Shown here piece after piece: positions 49,784 through 58,546 of a stretch of 64,000 nt of DNA. How positions within the stretch are numbered: position 1 is the stretch's first letter; each line of letters opens with the position of its first letter. The position numbers and the translations under genes are program-made. Origin of the DNA: Chromatiales bacterium (GTDB lineage: Bacteria; Pseudomonadota; Gammaproteobacteria; Thiohalomonadales; Thiohalomonadaceae); NCBI GenBank assembly GCA_003251535.1, contig QKFD01000130.1, positions 1-64,000 of the forward strand, read 5' to 3'. The notes under the pieces were generated by a model. It worked only from the letters and a program-made list of their open reading frames with translations, did no database searches and was not told the origin of the DNA.

Positions 49784-52120
49784 ATGAATATCCATCAGCG
49801 TATCGCCGATGAGCTCGGCGTGCGGCTGGCCCAGGTGGAGGCGGCGGTGCGCCTCCTCGATGAAGGTGCCACCGTCCCGTTTATCGCCCGTTACCGCAAA
49901 GAGGTCACCGGCGGTCTCGACGACACCCAGCTGCGCAATCTCGAAGAGCGGCTCGGCTACCTGCGCGAGCTGGAGGAGCGCCGCACCACGGTGCTGGCCA
50001 GCATTGAGGAGCAGGGCAAGCTGACCGATGAGCTGCGGGCCGCCATCCTCGCTGCCGAGACCAAGACCCGGCTGGAGGATCTCTATCGCCCCTACATGCC
50101 CAAGCGGCGAACCAAGGCCCAGATCGCCCGTGAGGCGGGCCTGCAACCCCTGGCCGAGCTGCTACTGGCTGACCCCCAACAGCTACCGGAGCAGGCCGCT
50201 GCCGCCTATGTCGATGCCGACAAAGGGGTGGCAGATAGCGCAGCGGCCCTGGATGGCGCCCGTCAGATCTTGATGGAACAGTTCGCCGAGGAGGCGGAAC
50301 TGGTGGGCAAGCTGCGCAGCTATCTATGGGAACAGGGTGAACTCCACTCCCAAGTGGTAGCGGGACAGGAGGAGGCCGGGGCAAAGTTTTCCGACTGGTT
50401 CGACTTCCGCGAAAAGGTGAAAGAGCTGCCCTCCCACCGCGCCCTAGCGCTGTTCCGCGGCCGCAAAGAGGGGTTCCTCAACCTCACCCTAGTGCTGCCG
50501 GAGGATCAGCAAAATCCCCAGCTACCGAGCGTGGGGGAGCGGATGGTAGCCGCCCACTTTGGTCTACGGGATGAGGGTCGGCCGGCCGACAGTTGGCTAC
50601 GTGACACGGTGCGCTGGACCTGGAAGGTGAAGCTCTTCACCCACCTCGATACCGATCTCAAGGCCCAACTGCGCGAGCAGGCGGAGGAGGAGGCGATCAA
50701 GGTCTTCGCCCACAACCTCCACGACCTACTGCTGGCGGCCCCCGCCGGTCCGCGGGCCACCATGGGGCTAGACCCCGGCCTGCGTACCGGGGTCAAGGTG
50801 GCAGTGGTAGACGCCACGGGCAAACTGGTGGCGACCTCTACCATCTACCCCCACGCCCCGCAAAAGCGCTGGGACGAGGCGCTCCAGACCCTGGCGTCGC
50901 TCTGCACCCAGCACCAGGTGGATCTCATCTCCATCGGCAACGGCACCGCCTCCCGCGAGACCGATCTACTGGCGGCAGAACTCATCAAACGCCAGCCGCA
51001 GCTCAAGCTCACCAAAGTAGTGGTGAGCGAGGCGGGCGCCTCGGTCTACTCCGCCTCGGAGTTTGCGGCCCGCGAGTTCCCCAAGCTGGACGTCTCGCTG
51101 CGCGGCGCCGTCTCCATTGCCCGCCGCCTCCAGGACCCACTGGCGGAGTTGGTGAAGATCGAGCCCAAATCGATCGGCGTCGGTCAGTATCAGCACGACG
51201 TCTCTCAGACCAAGCTTGCCCGCAGCCTCGATGCCGTGGTGGAGGATTGCGTCAACGCGGTGGGGGTGGACGTCAACACCGCCTCCGCCCCGCTGTTGGC
51301 GCGGGTCGCCGGTCTCTCCCAGAGCCTTGCCACCAATATCGTCCTCTACCGCGATGAACATGGCGCATTCCGCAACCGCCAGCAGCTGCTACAGGTGCCG
51401 CGCCTAGGCGCCAAGGCGTTTGAGCAGTCGGCCGGTTTTCTGCGCATCATGAATGGTGACAACCCGTTAGATGCCTCTTCGGTCCACCCCGAGGCCTACC
51501 CCGTTGTGGAGCGCATCGTTGCGCAGAGCAACCGCGGGGTGCGGGAGCTGATCGGCGATGGCCGCTTCCTCGGCTCCCTGGCCGCCAATGAGTTCACTGA
51601 TGAGCGCTTTGGGGAGCCCACGGTGCGGGACATCCTGCGGGAGCTGGAGAAGCCCGGCCGCGATCCGCGACCCGAGTTCAAGACTGCGACCTTCAGAGAG
51701 GGTGTGGAGGAGCTGAAGGACCTGACCCCCAGCATGGTGTTGGAGGGGGTGGTGACCAACGTCACCAACTTTGGCGCCTTCGTCGATATTGGCGTCCACC
51801 AGGATGGCCTGGTACACATCTCGGCCCTCTCGGAGAAGTTCGTCAAGGACCCGCGTGAGGTGGTCAAGGCGGGGGATGTGGTGAAGGTGAAGGTGCTGGA
51901 GGTGGACCTGAAGCGGCGGCGAGTCGCCCTCACCATGCGCCTCAACGACCCCCTCCCAGAACAGGGAGAGCGGCCAGCACGCGGGGGACAGCGCCCTGAA
52001 CCCGCCAAGCGGGGCAACGGCCGGGGAGCCCCCAAACCCGCCACCACCAAGCGGAGTGACGCCCCCCAACCGATGGGTGCAATGGCCGAGGCCTTCGCCA
52101 AGCTGAAGCAGGGGCGCTAA
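49784..52120 (+). CDS. tex: Tex family S1 RNA-binding transcription accessory protein
   Basis: A 778-residue protein with the full Tex layout: N-terminal helical part ([22 protein letters not shown]), YqgF/RNase H-like domain (about 325-450; [16 protein letters not shown]), helix-hairpin-helix repeats (about 480-570; [19 protein letters not shown]) and an S1 domain (about 646-720; [18 protein letters not shown]). The tail is basic and low in complexity. Tex binds RNA and influences transcription and toxin expression in several bacteria; the molecular role is incompletely known. Confidence 0.97.
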   Translation: MNIHQRIADELGVRLAQVEAAVRLLDEGATVPFIARYRKEVTGGLDDTQLRNLEERLGYLRELEERRTTVLASIEEQGKLTDELRAAILAAETKTRLEDLYRPYMPKRRTKAQIAREAGLQPLAELLLADPQQLPEQAAAAYVDADKGVADSAAALDGARQILMEQFAEEAELVGKLRSYLWEQGELHSQVVAGQEEAGAKFSDWFDFREKVKELPSHRALALFRGRKEGFLNLTLVLPEDQQNPQLPSVGERMVAAHFGLRDEGRPADSWLRDTVRWTWKVKLFTHLDTDLKAQLREQAEEEAIKVFAHNLHDLLLAAPAGPRATMGLDPGLRTGVKVAVVDATGKLVATSTIYPHAPQKRWDEALQTLASLCTQHQVDLISIGNGTASRETDLLAAELIKRQPQLKLTKVVVSEAGASVYSASEFAAREFPKLDVSLRGAVSIARRLQDPLAELVKIEPKSIGVGQYQHDVSQTKLARSLDAVVEDCVNAVGVDVNTASAPLLARVAGLSQSLATNIVLYRDEHGAFRNRQQLLQVPRLGAKAFEQSAGFLRIMNGDNPLDASSVHPEAYPVVERIVAQSNRGVRELIGDGRFLGSLAANEFTDERFGEPTVRDILRELEKPGRDPRPEFKTATFREGVEELKDLTPSMVLEGVVTNVTNFGAFVDIGVHQDGLVHISALSEKFVKDPREVVKAGDVVKVKVLEVDLKRRRVALTMRLNDPLPEQGERPARGGQRPEPAKRGNGRGAPKPATTKRSDAPQPMGAMAEAFAKLKQGR

Positions 52121-52129
52121 CAGCGCCCA

Positions 52130-52163
52130 CCCGTGGCGGCCAGAGTGTGCTGGCCGCCACGGG
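52130..52163. terminator. Hairpin after tex, between convergent genes
   Basis: A perfect 14 bp stem (arm CCCGTGGCGGCCAG) with loop AGTGTG, 10 bp after the tex stop and 15 bp beyond the stop of the convergent DUF5362 gene. There is no T tract. It probably serves both directions. Confidence 0.7.
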
Positions 52164-52177
52164 GCTATCGGTGGCGC

Positions 52178-52549
52178 CTAGTGCATCGGCATCCCGGCCC
52201 CCATCATCCCCGCCCCGATACCGAGCAGGGTCATCGCCAGCGTCCCCACAATCCCCAGCAGCAGCAGCACGCCGTTGATAATGAAGTAGAGCTTCAACTT
52301 TTTCAGGGCGAGGAGGAGGGTCTCCGCCTGCCCCGTCACCTGGGCGTCATCGGCCGCGGTGGCGATCTGCCAAAGCAGCACCCCAAGCCAGATCGGCAGC
52401 CACGCGACCACAATGCCCACCAGGGTCAGCGCGGCCAGCACCCCATAAACAATCATCACCACTGCCAACAGCCGGATCCACCCCTTGCTCTGCGCCAGAG
52501 GGGCGCTCAACTGGCGGACCAGATTGCCCGCTCCTGAGTTAGAATCCAC
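52178..52549 (-). CDS. DUF5362 family small membrane protein
   Basis: A 123-residue inner-membrane protein with three to four hydrophobic segments: about 27-47 (IRLLAVVMIVYGVLAALTLVG), 50-66, and 88-118 (FIINGVLLLLGIVGTLAM). The sequence LAQSKGWIRLLAVV plus the later LLLALKKLKLYFIINGVLLLLG fits DUF5362. Function unknown. It is convergent with tex. Confidence 0.75.
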   Translation of the reverse strand: MDSNSGAGNLVRQLSAPLAQSKGWIRLLAVVMIVYGVLAALTLVGIVVAWLPIWLGVLLWQIATAADDAQVTGQAETLLLALKKLKLYFIINGVLLLLGIVGTLAMTLLGIGAGMMGAGMPMH

Positions 52550-52886
52550 GTTACGCCTCCGTAGGGATATGGTTTAAAGAGACCCTGGCTAGGGTCGGCG
52601 CCCATGGTAGGGTATGTACTCCTCAACGGCGCCCCGCATATGGCCCCCACCCATTTGCGCCACTCATCTCCGACCAGCGGTTGGGTTAAGGCAAGTGAAC
52701 TGTGATCTTGCTCGCGCCGGATGCCCTCGGCGACCACTAGGATAAAGTCAAAGCCTAGCCACAATTTGTCGTCCTCGGGAGGCGGGCTACCCAGGCAGCG
52801 GTGACCCAACCAGGCCAACCGCCCGCCCGACACCGACGACAGCGCTAGAAAACCGCCCCCGCTGGGGCCGTAAGAGGGATTGAGCC
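52550..52886. other. Divergent intergenic region between DUF5362 gene and YbaK-HDOD gene
   Basis: A 337 bp spacer with the promoters of the two divergent genes. A short hairpin-like CCCTGGCTAGGG lies near 52582-52593. No gene or known RNA element was recognised. Confidence 0.4.
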
Positions 52887-54236
52887 ATGAGCATTCCGGC
52901 GACCATTCGCAGCTTCCTGACCGGCAAGGGGGGGCAGTTTAGGGTCCGTACCGGCCGTTCCGGAGTCTCGCTTGACGAGGCGCTCAGCAGCGCCAAAATC
53001 GACCCGGCCCACCTGGCCCGCGCCACCCTAGTCACCGACGGCAAGGCGCGGCTGCTGGCCATCTACCCCGCTTCGCGGGAGCTGGATCTGGAACAGCTAG
53101 GACGCAAATTCAGCCGCACCTTTGAGCGCTCCTCACTGGAAGAGGTGGGTCGCATCTATCAGGATTGTGACATCGACGCCCTCCCCCCCATCGGCGAGCC
53201 GTTTGGTATCAAGGTGATCGTGGATAGGTCCTTTGATGAGCTGGAGGAGCTGTTCTTCTGCTCCGGCCGCTCTGGCCTGTTCATCCGCACCAACCGGGAG
53301 GACTTCGGCAAACTGATGGAGGGCTCCTGGCGCGGCCACCACATCAGCCGCGAGCGGCGTGAAGGGAGCAACGGCGAGCGGGATGTGATGCGTGAAGAGG
53401 TACAGCGCATCACCAAGCTGCCGCCCATGCCAGGGATCGCCATCGAGATCGGTCGGCTCCGTTCCAACCCCTATGCCAGTGCCAACGAACTGGCGGCGGT
53501 GATTGAGCAGGACCCCTCCCTCTCGGCCCAGCTGTTGCGCTATGCGGCATCGCCGTTTTATGGCTATCAGGGCAAGATCGACACCGTAGAGCACGCCATT
53601 GTCCGCGTCCTCGGTATGGATTTCGTCATGGACTTCGCCTTCGGGCTCTCCCTGGGCAAGCCGTTCCGTAACCCTAAGGAGGGGCCCATCGGCCTCCACT
53701 CCTTCTGGAGCCATGCCGTCTACTGCGCCACCCTGACCCAGGCGCTATGCAACAGCATCGAGTTCACCCGCCGACCGGCCCCCGGTATCGCCTATCTGGC
53801 CGGCCTGATGCACAACTTTGGCTTCCTGCTGCTGGGCCACCTATTCCAGCCGCAGTTCCGGCGCCTCAATGAGGCGATTGCCAAGCACCCAGAGCGCTCG
53901 GTGCTAGAGTTGGAGCGGGAGATCATGGGCATGAGCCACACGGATATCGGCCTGTGGTTGATGGAGGCGTGGGATATGCCACGGGAGATGGTGGAGACGG
54001 TCCGGGAGCACCACAACCCGGATGTCCGTGGCGAGTTCGCCATCTATCCGCAGCTGGTCTTTATCGCCAACCGCCTGCTGAAACGGTTTGACATCGGCGA
54101 TGCCGAGAGTGTGGAGATCCCCGAGGCACTGCTGGAGAAGATAGGACTTTCGCCGGAGCAGGTGGAGGCCGCCCTCGGTGCCGTGCTCGAAGTGCGGGAC
54201 GGACTCGACTTCATCGCCCAGAAGATGGCCGCTTAG
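52887..54236 (+). CDS. YbaK-like deacylase domain fused to HDOD domain
   Basis: A 449-residue cytoplasmic protein. The N-terminal part (about 1-145) resembles YbaK/ProX aminoacyl-tRNA deacylases (ATLVTDGKARLLAIYPASRELDLEQL, and GEPFGIKVIVDRSF). It is followed by an HDOD domain (about 165-370; LPPMPGIAIEIGRLRSNPYAS and AYLAGLMHNFGFLLLGHLFQP). HDOD domains are catalytically dead HD-like modules used in signalling. This fusion is known in gammaproteobacteria but its role is not established. A strong terminator follows directly. Confidence 0.9.
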   Translation: MSIPATIRSFLTGKGGQFRVRTGRSGVSLDEALSSAKIDPAHLARATLVTDGKARLLAIYPASRELDLEQLGRKFSRTFERSSLEEVGRIYQDCDIDALPPIGEPFGIKVIVDRSFDELEELFFCSGRSGLFIRTNREDFGKLMEGSWRGHHISRERREGSNGERDVMREEVQRITKLPPMPGIAIEIGRLRSNPYASANELAAVIEQDPSLSAQLLRYAASPFYGYQGKIDTVEHAIVRVLGMDFVMDFAFGLSLGKPFRNPKEGPIGLHSFWSHAVYCATLTQALCNSIEFTRRPAPGIAYLAGLMHNFGFLLLGHLFQPQFRRLNEAIAKHPERSVLELEREIMGMSHTDIGLWLMEAWDMPREMVETVREHHNPDVRGEFAIYPQLVFIANRLLKRFDIGDAESVEIPEALLEKIGLSPEQVEAALGAVLEVRDGLDFIAQKMAA

Positions 54237-54240
54237 CGTC

Positions 54241-54275
54241 AACCGGCGGCGGGTGCAGGCCGCCGGTTTTTTCTT
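54241..54275 (+). terminator. Rho-independent terminator of the YbaK-HDOD gene
   Basis: A 10 bp stem (AACCGGCGGC / GCCGCCGGTT) with an 8-base loop, followed by a T-rich tract (TTTTTCTT). It starts 4 bp after the stop codon. Confidence 0.92.
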
Positions 54276-54281
54276 CCACCT

Positions 54282-54315
54282 ACCCAGGGGGCTGCCTAAC
54301 CGCAGCCCCCTGGGT
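54282..54315. terminator. Second hairpin downstream of the YbaK-HDOD gene
   Basis: A perfect 14 bp stem (ACCCAGGGGGCTGC / GCAGCCCCCTGGGT) with loop CTAACC, directly after the first terminator. No T tract follows; it may be a second insulating hairpin. Confidence 0.55.
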
Positions 54316-54391
54316 GGTTAGCGGGGTGCTTGTTTGGTGCTCTGCGCATCAAGATGCCACAATGGACGCCAGATCCCCTTTGGAGCGCGCC

Positions 54392-54769
54392 ATGTCTCCC
54401 CGCTTACTGGCTCTCCTCCTGCTTCTCCCCTGGGCCCTGGCTGTAGCTGCTGATCCCCCACCACCACCCGCTATCGATGTAGAGGCCAACGTCCGCCGTG
54501 CCCTGGAGCTTAATCGCCGGCCAGCGCCGCTCCCGGAGCAACTGCCCCCTAGCCTCCCACCAGCGGAGATCGAGGCGCAGACAGCAACACCGGCGGCACC
54601 GGATCCCTCCACGTCCCCCTCGCCCAGCTCCCCTCTACCCACGGCCCACGTCCGCCCACCACCGCAGGGGGCACGGGTGCTGCCCAACCAGACCCTCATC
54701 ATCCAGGATAAGGAGGGGTTGGAGAGGTTACGGCAGGAGATGGAGGGTGCCCGTCAACCGGCTCAATAG
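54392..54769 (+). CDS. Small secreted Pro-rich protein
   Basis: A 125-residue protein starting at the ATG at 54392 with GGAG seven bases upstream. A signal peptide (MSPRLLALLLLLPWALAVAA) is followed by a Pro-rich, low-complexity region and a short charged helix (DKEGLERLRQEMEGA) at the C terminus. I do not recognise a family. It is probably periplasmic. Its end overlaps the convergent ycgL gene by 7 bp. Confidence 0.65.
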   Translation: MSPRLLALLLLLPWALAVAADPPPPPAIDVEANVRRALELNRRPAPLPEQLPPSLPPAEIEAQTATPAAPDPSTSPSPSSPLPTAHVRPPPQGARVLPNQTLIIQDKEGLERLRQEMEGARQPAQ

Positions 54770-55026
54770 CGCGTAGGATGGTGATCCCGCGGTGGCAGCT
54801 GAAGGTGAAAACCGTGTTGGGCGATGCTCGCCAGCACCTCGCGGCCAGTGGTCCGCGCCAACTGCCGCTCTGGGGTGATAGCCAGCTCCATGGAGAACTC
54901 GGGTATCCCAAACTGGCGCATGACCGCCTCAGGTAGCTGGGCCAGGTCATAGCCCTGCGGCACAAATAGGTAGAGCCCATCCCGCCGTGGACTGCGGTAG
55001 ACGTGACAGAGCACGCTCTCGCTCAT
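54763..55026 (-). CDS. YcgL domain-containing protein
   Basis: An 87-residue protein of the YcgL family (PF05166), found mainly in gammaproteobacteria. The family pattern is clear: CHVYRSPRRDGLYLFVPQG near the start, LPEAVMRQFGIPEFSMEL in the middle, and EVLASIAQHGFHLQLPP at the end. Function unknown. The start overlaps the stop of the upstream Rieske-like gene by 4 bp, so they are coupled. Confidence 0.92.
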   Translation of the reverse strand: MSESVLCHVYRSPRRDGLYLFVPQGYDLAQLPEAVMRQFGIPEFSMELAITPERQLARTTGREVLASIAQHGFHLQLPPRDHHPTRY

Positions 55027-55553
55027 GGCTGCTCCTCGCCGATGATCAGCGTATGGGTTGAGGGGAAGTGGTGGGGCGGGACCCGCAGATCAGCCCCGCT
55101 GCTATCTAGGCTATGGCCGGCGCTATCGTACCAGCTTCCACTACACGGATCGCGAAAACCTCCTGGCCAGGGCTCCACAGGCGCCCCTAGGTGGCTAGCA
55201 GGGGGTTGATAGATCACCGGGCAACCCGAGGCCACCGCATGACCCACTACCACTAGAAAGCGCCCCTCTGGGCCCCCCTCCTCCGCCAAGGACCCGCCCC
55301 GGTGCAACACCACCACCTGCCGCCCAGACCACTCCACCACCTCCAACTGGCCCGGTGCGATCCCATCCAAGGCTACTTCACGTAGGGCGGAGTGCCGCGG
55401 TAGTGGCGGTGAGCTAGAGGCGTAGGAGAGTAGTAGGTAGGCAACGGTGGCAATCAGGAGGGCGGTCATCGCCTTGACCGCCACCCGCAGTCGTAACCGA
55501 TGGGGGAGAGCGTGGCGACTCGCGGGATCAGGCGTCGTACTTTTCCTGGACAT
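55023..55553 (-). CDS. Rieske-like membrane-anchored protein without iron-sulfur ligands
   Basis: A protein of about 176 residues: a basic N terminus, one transmembrane helix (about 28-47, MTALLIATVAYLLLSYASS) and a domain that follows the bc1 Rieske subunit in order. Segments are ALDGIAPGQLEVVEWSGRQVVVL, then VVVGHAVASGCPVIYQP, then GGFRDPCSGSWYDSAGH, then LRVPPHHF and TLIIGEE. In a true Rieske protein the two loops read CTHLGC and CPCHGS. Here they read AVASGC and DPCSGS: both Cys and both His ligands are replaced, while the two disulfide cysteines remain. It therefore cannot bind a [2Fe-2S] cluster in the usual way. The start is uncertain (ATG 55553 overlaps the upstream gene by 26 bp). 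It is coupled to ycgL. The role is unknown. Confidence 0.7.
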   Translation of the reverse strand: MSRKSTTPDPASRHALPHRLRLRVAVKAMTALLIATVAYLLLSYASSSPPLPRHSALREVALDGIAPGQLEVVEWSGRQVVVLHRGGSLAEEGGPEGRFLVVVGHAVASGCPVIYQPPASHLGAPVEPWPGGFRDPCSGSWYDSAGHSLDSSGADLRVPPHHFPSTHTLIIGEEQP

Positions 55554-55731
55554 TGAGGAGCTGCTGGTAGGTCTCATCCAATCCCAGTTTCAGCTCGGTT
55601 AACCGAGTGATTAAGTCCTGCAACTCTTCAGCGTTAAGATCCTGGCGGATGCTGCTCAAGAGGTCGATGGCGGTATCCACCGAGAAGCGGGCGTCGGAGA
55701 GGTCGTGCCGCGCGCTTTCGATGCCCTTCAT
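55528..55731 (-). CDS. Small helical protein
   Basis: A 67-residue acidic, all-helical protein (MKGIESARHDLSDARFSVD, with heptad-like leucines and a QDLIT-LTELKLGLDE stretch). The ATG at 55731 was chosen for the GGGAG eight bases upstream. No known family recognised. It is first in a run with the Rieske-like gene and ycgL. Confidence 0.65.
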   Translation of the reverse strand: MKGIESARHDLSDARFSVDTAIDLLSSIRQDLNAEELQDLITRLTELKLGLDETYQQLLNVQEKYDA

Positions 55732-55996
55732 AATGGTCTCCCTCATGGGGTGGAAAGAAGTAGTCACAACTATAGTACGCCTTTATTTCGTAGGGGAGAG
55801 GGGGGGGACACCCCCGTTCACCTCAGCGGGATCTCCCTAATAGTTCGCTCAATTATCCGCCGCCTATAATCGGGGAACCGCGACTCATCGCTATTTTCGC
55901 CGCTTTTCCCTGAAAAAAAACCGAATATAACGACCCACTCGCAGCCGTTCGGAACCACCTGAGCAGCGCTGCTTGTCCCTTGTGAAGGAGGAGAGA

Positions 55997-57778
55997 ATGT
56001 CCATCACCCGACGTCAGTTCATGCGGCTCATGGCCATGGCGGGTGCCGCCGGTATGTTGCCCGGGATGCGCGATGCGCTGGCCGGCACCGCCAAGAGCGA
56101 TCCGTATGACCTGCCGAAGTTCGGCAACGTCACCTTGCTGCATATCACCGATACCCACGCCCAGCTCAACCCTATCTATTTCCGTGAGCCGAATGTCAAC
56201 CTGGGGATCGGCACCGCCAAGGGGCAGCCGCCGCACGTGGTGGGACGCAAACTCCTCAATCAGTTCGGCATCAAGCCCAACAGTGCCGAGGCCCACGCCT
56301 TCAGCTTTCTCCAGTTCGAGAAGGCGGCCCAGAAGTACGGCAAGGTGGGTGGTTTTGCCCACCTCAAGACCCTAGTGGACAAGGTACGGGCGGCCCGCCC
56401 CGCCAGCCTGCTGCTGGATGGCGGCGACACCTGGCAGGGCTCCGGGACCGCCCTCTGGACCCGGGGTATGGACATGGTGGAGGCGTGTAACCTACTCGGC
56501 GTCGACATCATGACCGGCCACTGGGAGTTTACCTATAAAGATGAAGAGGTGTTGAGCAACATCGAGGCGTTCAAGGGGGAGTTTGTCGCCCACAACGTCC
56601 AGGTACGCCCAGAGGCCAGCTTCGACTACCGCTTCGCCGAGTTTGCCGGTTACGACGAGGACTCCGGCCACGCCTTCAAGCCCTATACCCTCAAGCAGAT
56701 CGGCGGGGTCAAGGTGGCCGTGATCGGCCAAGCCTTCCCCTACACCCCCATCGCCAACCCCTCCCGCTTCATCCCTGACTGGACCTTTGGCATCCAAGAT
56801 GCCGAACTCCAGGCGCTGGTGGATAGCGTGCGGGAGAAGGAGCAGCCCGATGTCGTGGTGCTCATCTCCCACAATGGCATGGATGTGGACCTCAAACTGG
56901 CGCAGGTGGTCAGCGGTATCGACGTGATCCTAGGCGGCCACACCCACGATGGGATGCCGACCCCCAGCGTGGTAAAGAACCGCAGCGGCCAGACCCTGGT
57001 CACCAACGCCGGCTCCAACGGCAAGTTCCTCGGTGTGATGGACCTGGATGTGCGCGGGGGCAAGGTGCAGGGCTACAAATACCGCCTGCTGCCGGTCTTC
57101 TCTGAACTCCTGGCCCCCCACCAGGAGATGGCGGCCCACATCGAGAAGGTGCGCGCCCCCTATCTCGACCGCCTCACCGAACAGCTCGCCACCTGCGACC
57201 AGCTGCTCTACCGTCGCGGCAACTTCAACGGCACCTTTGACCAAGTGATCTGTGACGCCCTGCGCGCCACCAATGATGCCCAGATCTCCCTCTCCCCCGG
57301 CTTCCGTTGGGGGACCACCGTGCTACCAGGTCAGGCCATCACCATGGAGCACGTGCTGGATCAGACCGCCACCACCTATCCCGAGACCTACGTGCGGGAG
57401 ATGAGTGGCACCGATATCAAGGCCATCCTGGAGGATGTCTGCGATAACCTGTTCAACACCGATCCCTTCCTCCAGCAGGGCGGGGACATGGTGCGGGTGG
57501 GCGGCCTGGACTACGTGTGTGACCCCGCCGCCGCCATGGGCGAGCGGATCCAGGAGATGACCCTGGATGACGGCACCAAGGTAGAGGCGAGCAAGAACTA
57601 CAAGGTGGCCGGTTGGGCAACGGTGGGTTCCCAATCCCCGGGCAAACCGATATGGGAGCAGGTGGCAGAGTACCTGCGCCACCACAAAGAGCTGAAGATC
57701 ACCAAGCTCAACACCCCCAAGCTGAAGAACGTCAAAGGCAATCCGGGGATCGCCGACTACCCCGCCATCCTCTCCTAA
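55997..57778 (+). CDS. soxB: Thiosulfohydrolase SoxB
   Basis: A 593-residue periplasmic enzyme of the Sox thiosulfate-oxidising system; it hydrolyses the sulfonate from cysteine-bound thiosulfonate on SoxYZ. A twin-arginine signal (TRRQFMRLMAMAG) is present. Dinuclear-metal motifs of the 5'-nucleotidase/metallophosphatase fold are visible: LLHITDTHAQL (about residue 52), LLDGGDTWQGSG, the SoxB-specific MTGHWEFTY and GGHTHDG near residue 314. ATG 55997 follows AAGGAGGAGAG. No soxXYZA lies next to it. Confidence 0.97.
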   Translation: MSITRRQFMRLMAMAGAAGMLPGMRDALAGTAKSDPYDLPKFGNVTLLHITDTHAQLNPIYFREPNVNLGIGTAKGQPPHVVGRKLLNQFGIKPNSAEAHAFSFLQFEKAAQKYGKVGGFAHLKTLVDKVRAARPASLLLDGGDTWQGSGTALWTRGMDMVEACNLLGVDIMTGHWEFTYKDEEVLSNIEAFKGEFVAHNVQVRPEASFDYRFAEFAGYDEDSGHAFKPYTLKQIGGVKVAVIGQAFPYTPIANPSRFIPDWTFGIQDAELQALVDSVREKEQPDVVVLISHNGMDVDLKLAQVVSGIDVILGGHTHDGMPTPSVVKNRSGQTLVTNAGSNGKFLGVMDLDVRGGKVQGYKYRLLPVFSELLAPHQEMAAHIEKVRAPYLDRLTEQLATCDQLLYRRGNFNGTFDQVICDALRATNDAQISLSPGFRWGTTVLPGQAITMEHVLDQTATTYPETYVREMSGTDIKAILEDVCDNLFNTDPFLQQGGDMVRVGGLDYVCDPAAAMGERIQEMTLDDGTKVEASKNYKVAGWATVGSQSPGKPIWEQVAEYLRHHKELKITKLNTPKLKNVKGNPGIADYPAILS

Positions 57779-57791
57779 TGCCTCTCCCTAA

Positions 57792-57823
57792 CCCCCAGGC
57801 CCCGTCTCGGCGGGGCCTGGGGG
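57792..57823. terminator. Hairpin after soxB
   Basis: A perfect 13 bp stem (CCCCCAGGCCCCG / CGGGGCCTGGGGG) with loop TCTCGG, 13 bp past the soxB stop and followed by ATTGTTAG. Confidence 0.8.
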
Positions 57824-58546
57824 ATTGTTAGTAGTCGTTGACCTCACGCTTAGCGTTGGCAGTGGCCATCTTGGACCACTCATGGCGTTTGGGCCGGTAC
57901 CGCAGCGGCAGTCAACACGGTCGCTACCTCACCAACTGCCCCCCAAGATGCAGCGCCCCTCTCCCCACCGCGGAGAGCGCCCATGCGGCCCCACCCCATG
58001 GCCCCTAGCGATCCCCCAACAACAGGATCTCTATGCTGGAATGATTTCATCCCCCCTGACCGCACCACCCCACCCAAGTAGACGCCCAATATTCACCTCC
58101 CACACCTCCGCGGCAGGGACCACGCTCTTCTGATACCTTTTTCCAGACCGCATATTCCGCTAACATCGCCCCCCTCAGGCGGCTGAGACGCCCGGTGAGG
58201 TCGATCCGGGTGAGGGCGTAATAGAAGACCCCAGGCTTATCCCCTGTGGGGAAACAGGCCTGCCGCACCTGATGGCCAGTGCAGAGAGCATTCCCCCATC
58301 TGCACACCCCATGACTATCAGGAGCGTGAAATGGAGATCCACGACACCGCCCGGCCGGCTGCCGGCCAACGGCCACCCCTCGCCGCCTCTGCGTTACCCC
58401 ATCGCCCCCTGGGCCCTACTGACCCTCAGCGGGAGAGGGGCCAATCAGTGGCCACCCAACGGGACTGTAGATTCCGCGGTCAGCGGCCTAGCGCAACGGG
58501 GCCCGGCACACTCAATGAGGCCAATGGACCTGCTTCATGGGAGACA
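57824..58546. other. Spacer between soxB and the first NTase-HEPN gene
   Basis: A 723 bp stretch without a clear gene. It holds a minus-strand fragment at 57828-57911 that would end RPKRHEWSKMATANAKREVN and DY before a stop, possibly the tail of a lost gene, and the leader repeat copy 1 (58128-58333). Between the leader and the gene (58331-58546) is sequence that occupies the place of the small reading frame seen before copy 2, but does not encode that protein here. Confidence 0.5.
58128..58333 (+). repeat. Leader repeat copy 1, upstream of NTase-HEPN gene
   Basis: About 206 bp that closely match 59755-59966. The similarity starts at TTCTGATNCC and runs to GACTATCAGGAG and the following ATGGA. 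The best-preserved core is AACAGGCCTGCCGCACCTGA. A weaker match extends upstream (GATCTCTATGCTGGAAT near 58027 against GATATCTCTATTCTGGAAT near 59662). Differences between copies fall at all codon positions of the open minus-strand frame, which speaks against a conserved peptide. Confidence 0.85.

Noticed and set aside
58047-58376. Minus-strand frame in leader repeat copy 1, partly conserved in copy 2 (KPGVFYYALTRI segment)
   Set aside because: Copy 2 needs a frameshift to match the upstream part, base changes between copies fall at all codon positions, and the flanks of the frame differ completely; a regulatory leader explains the conservation better.
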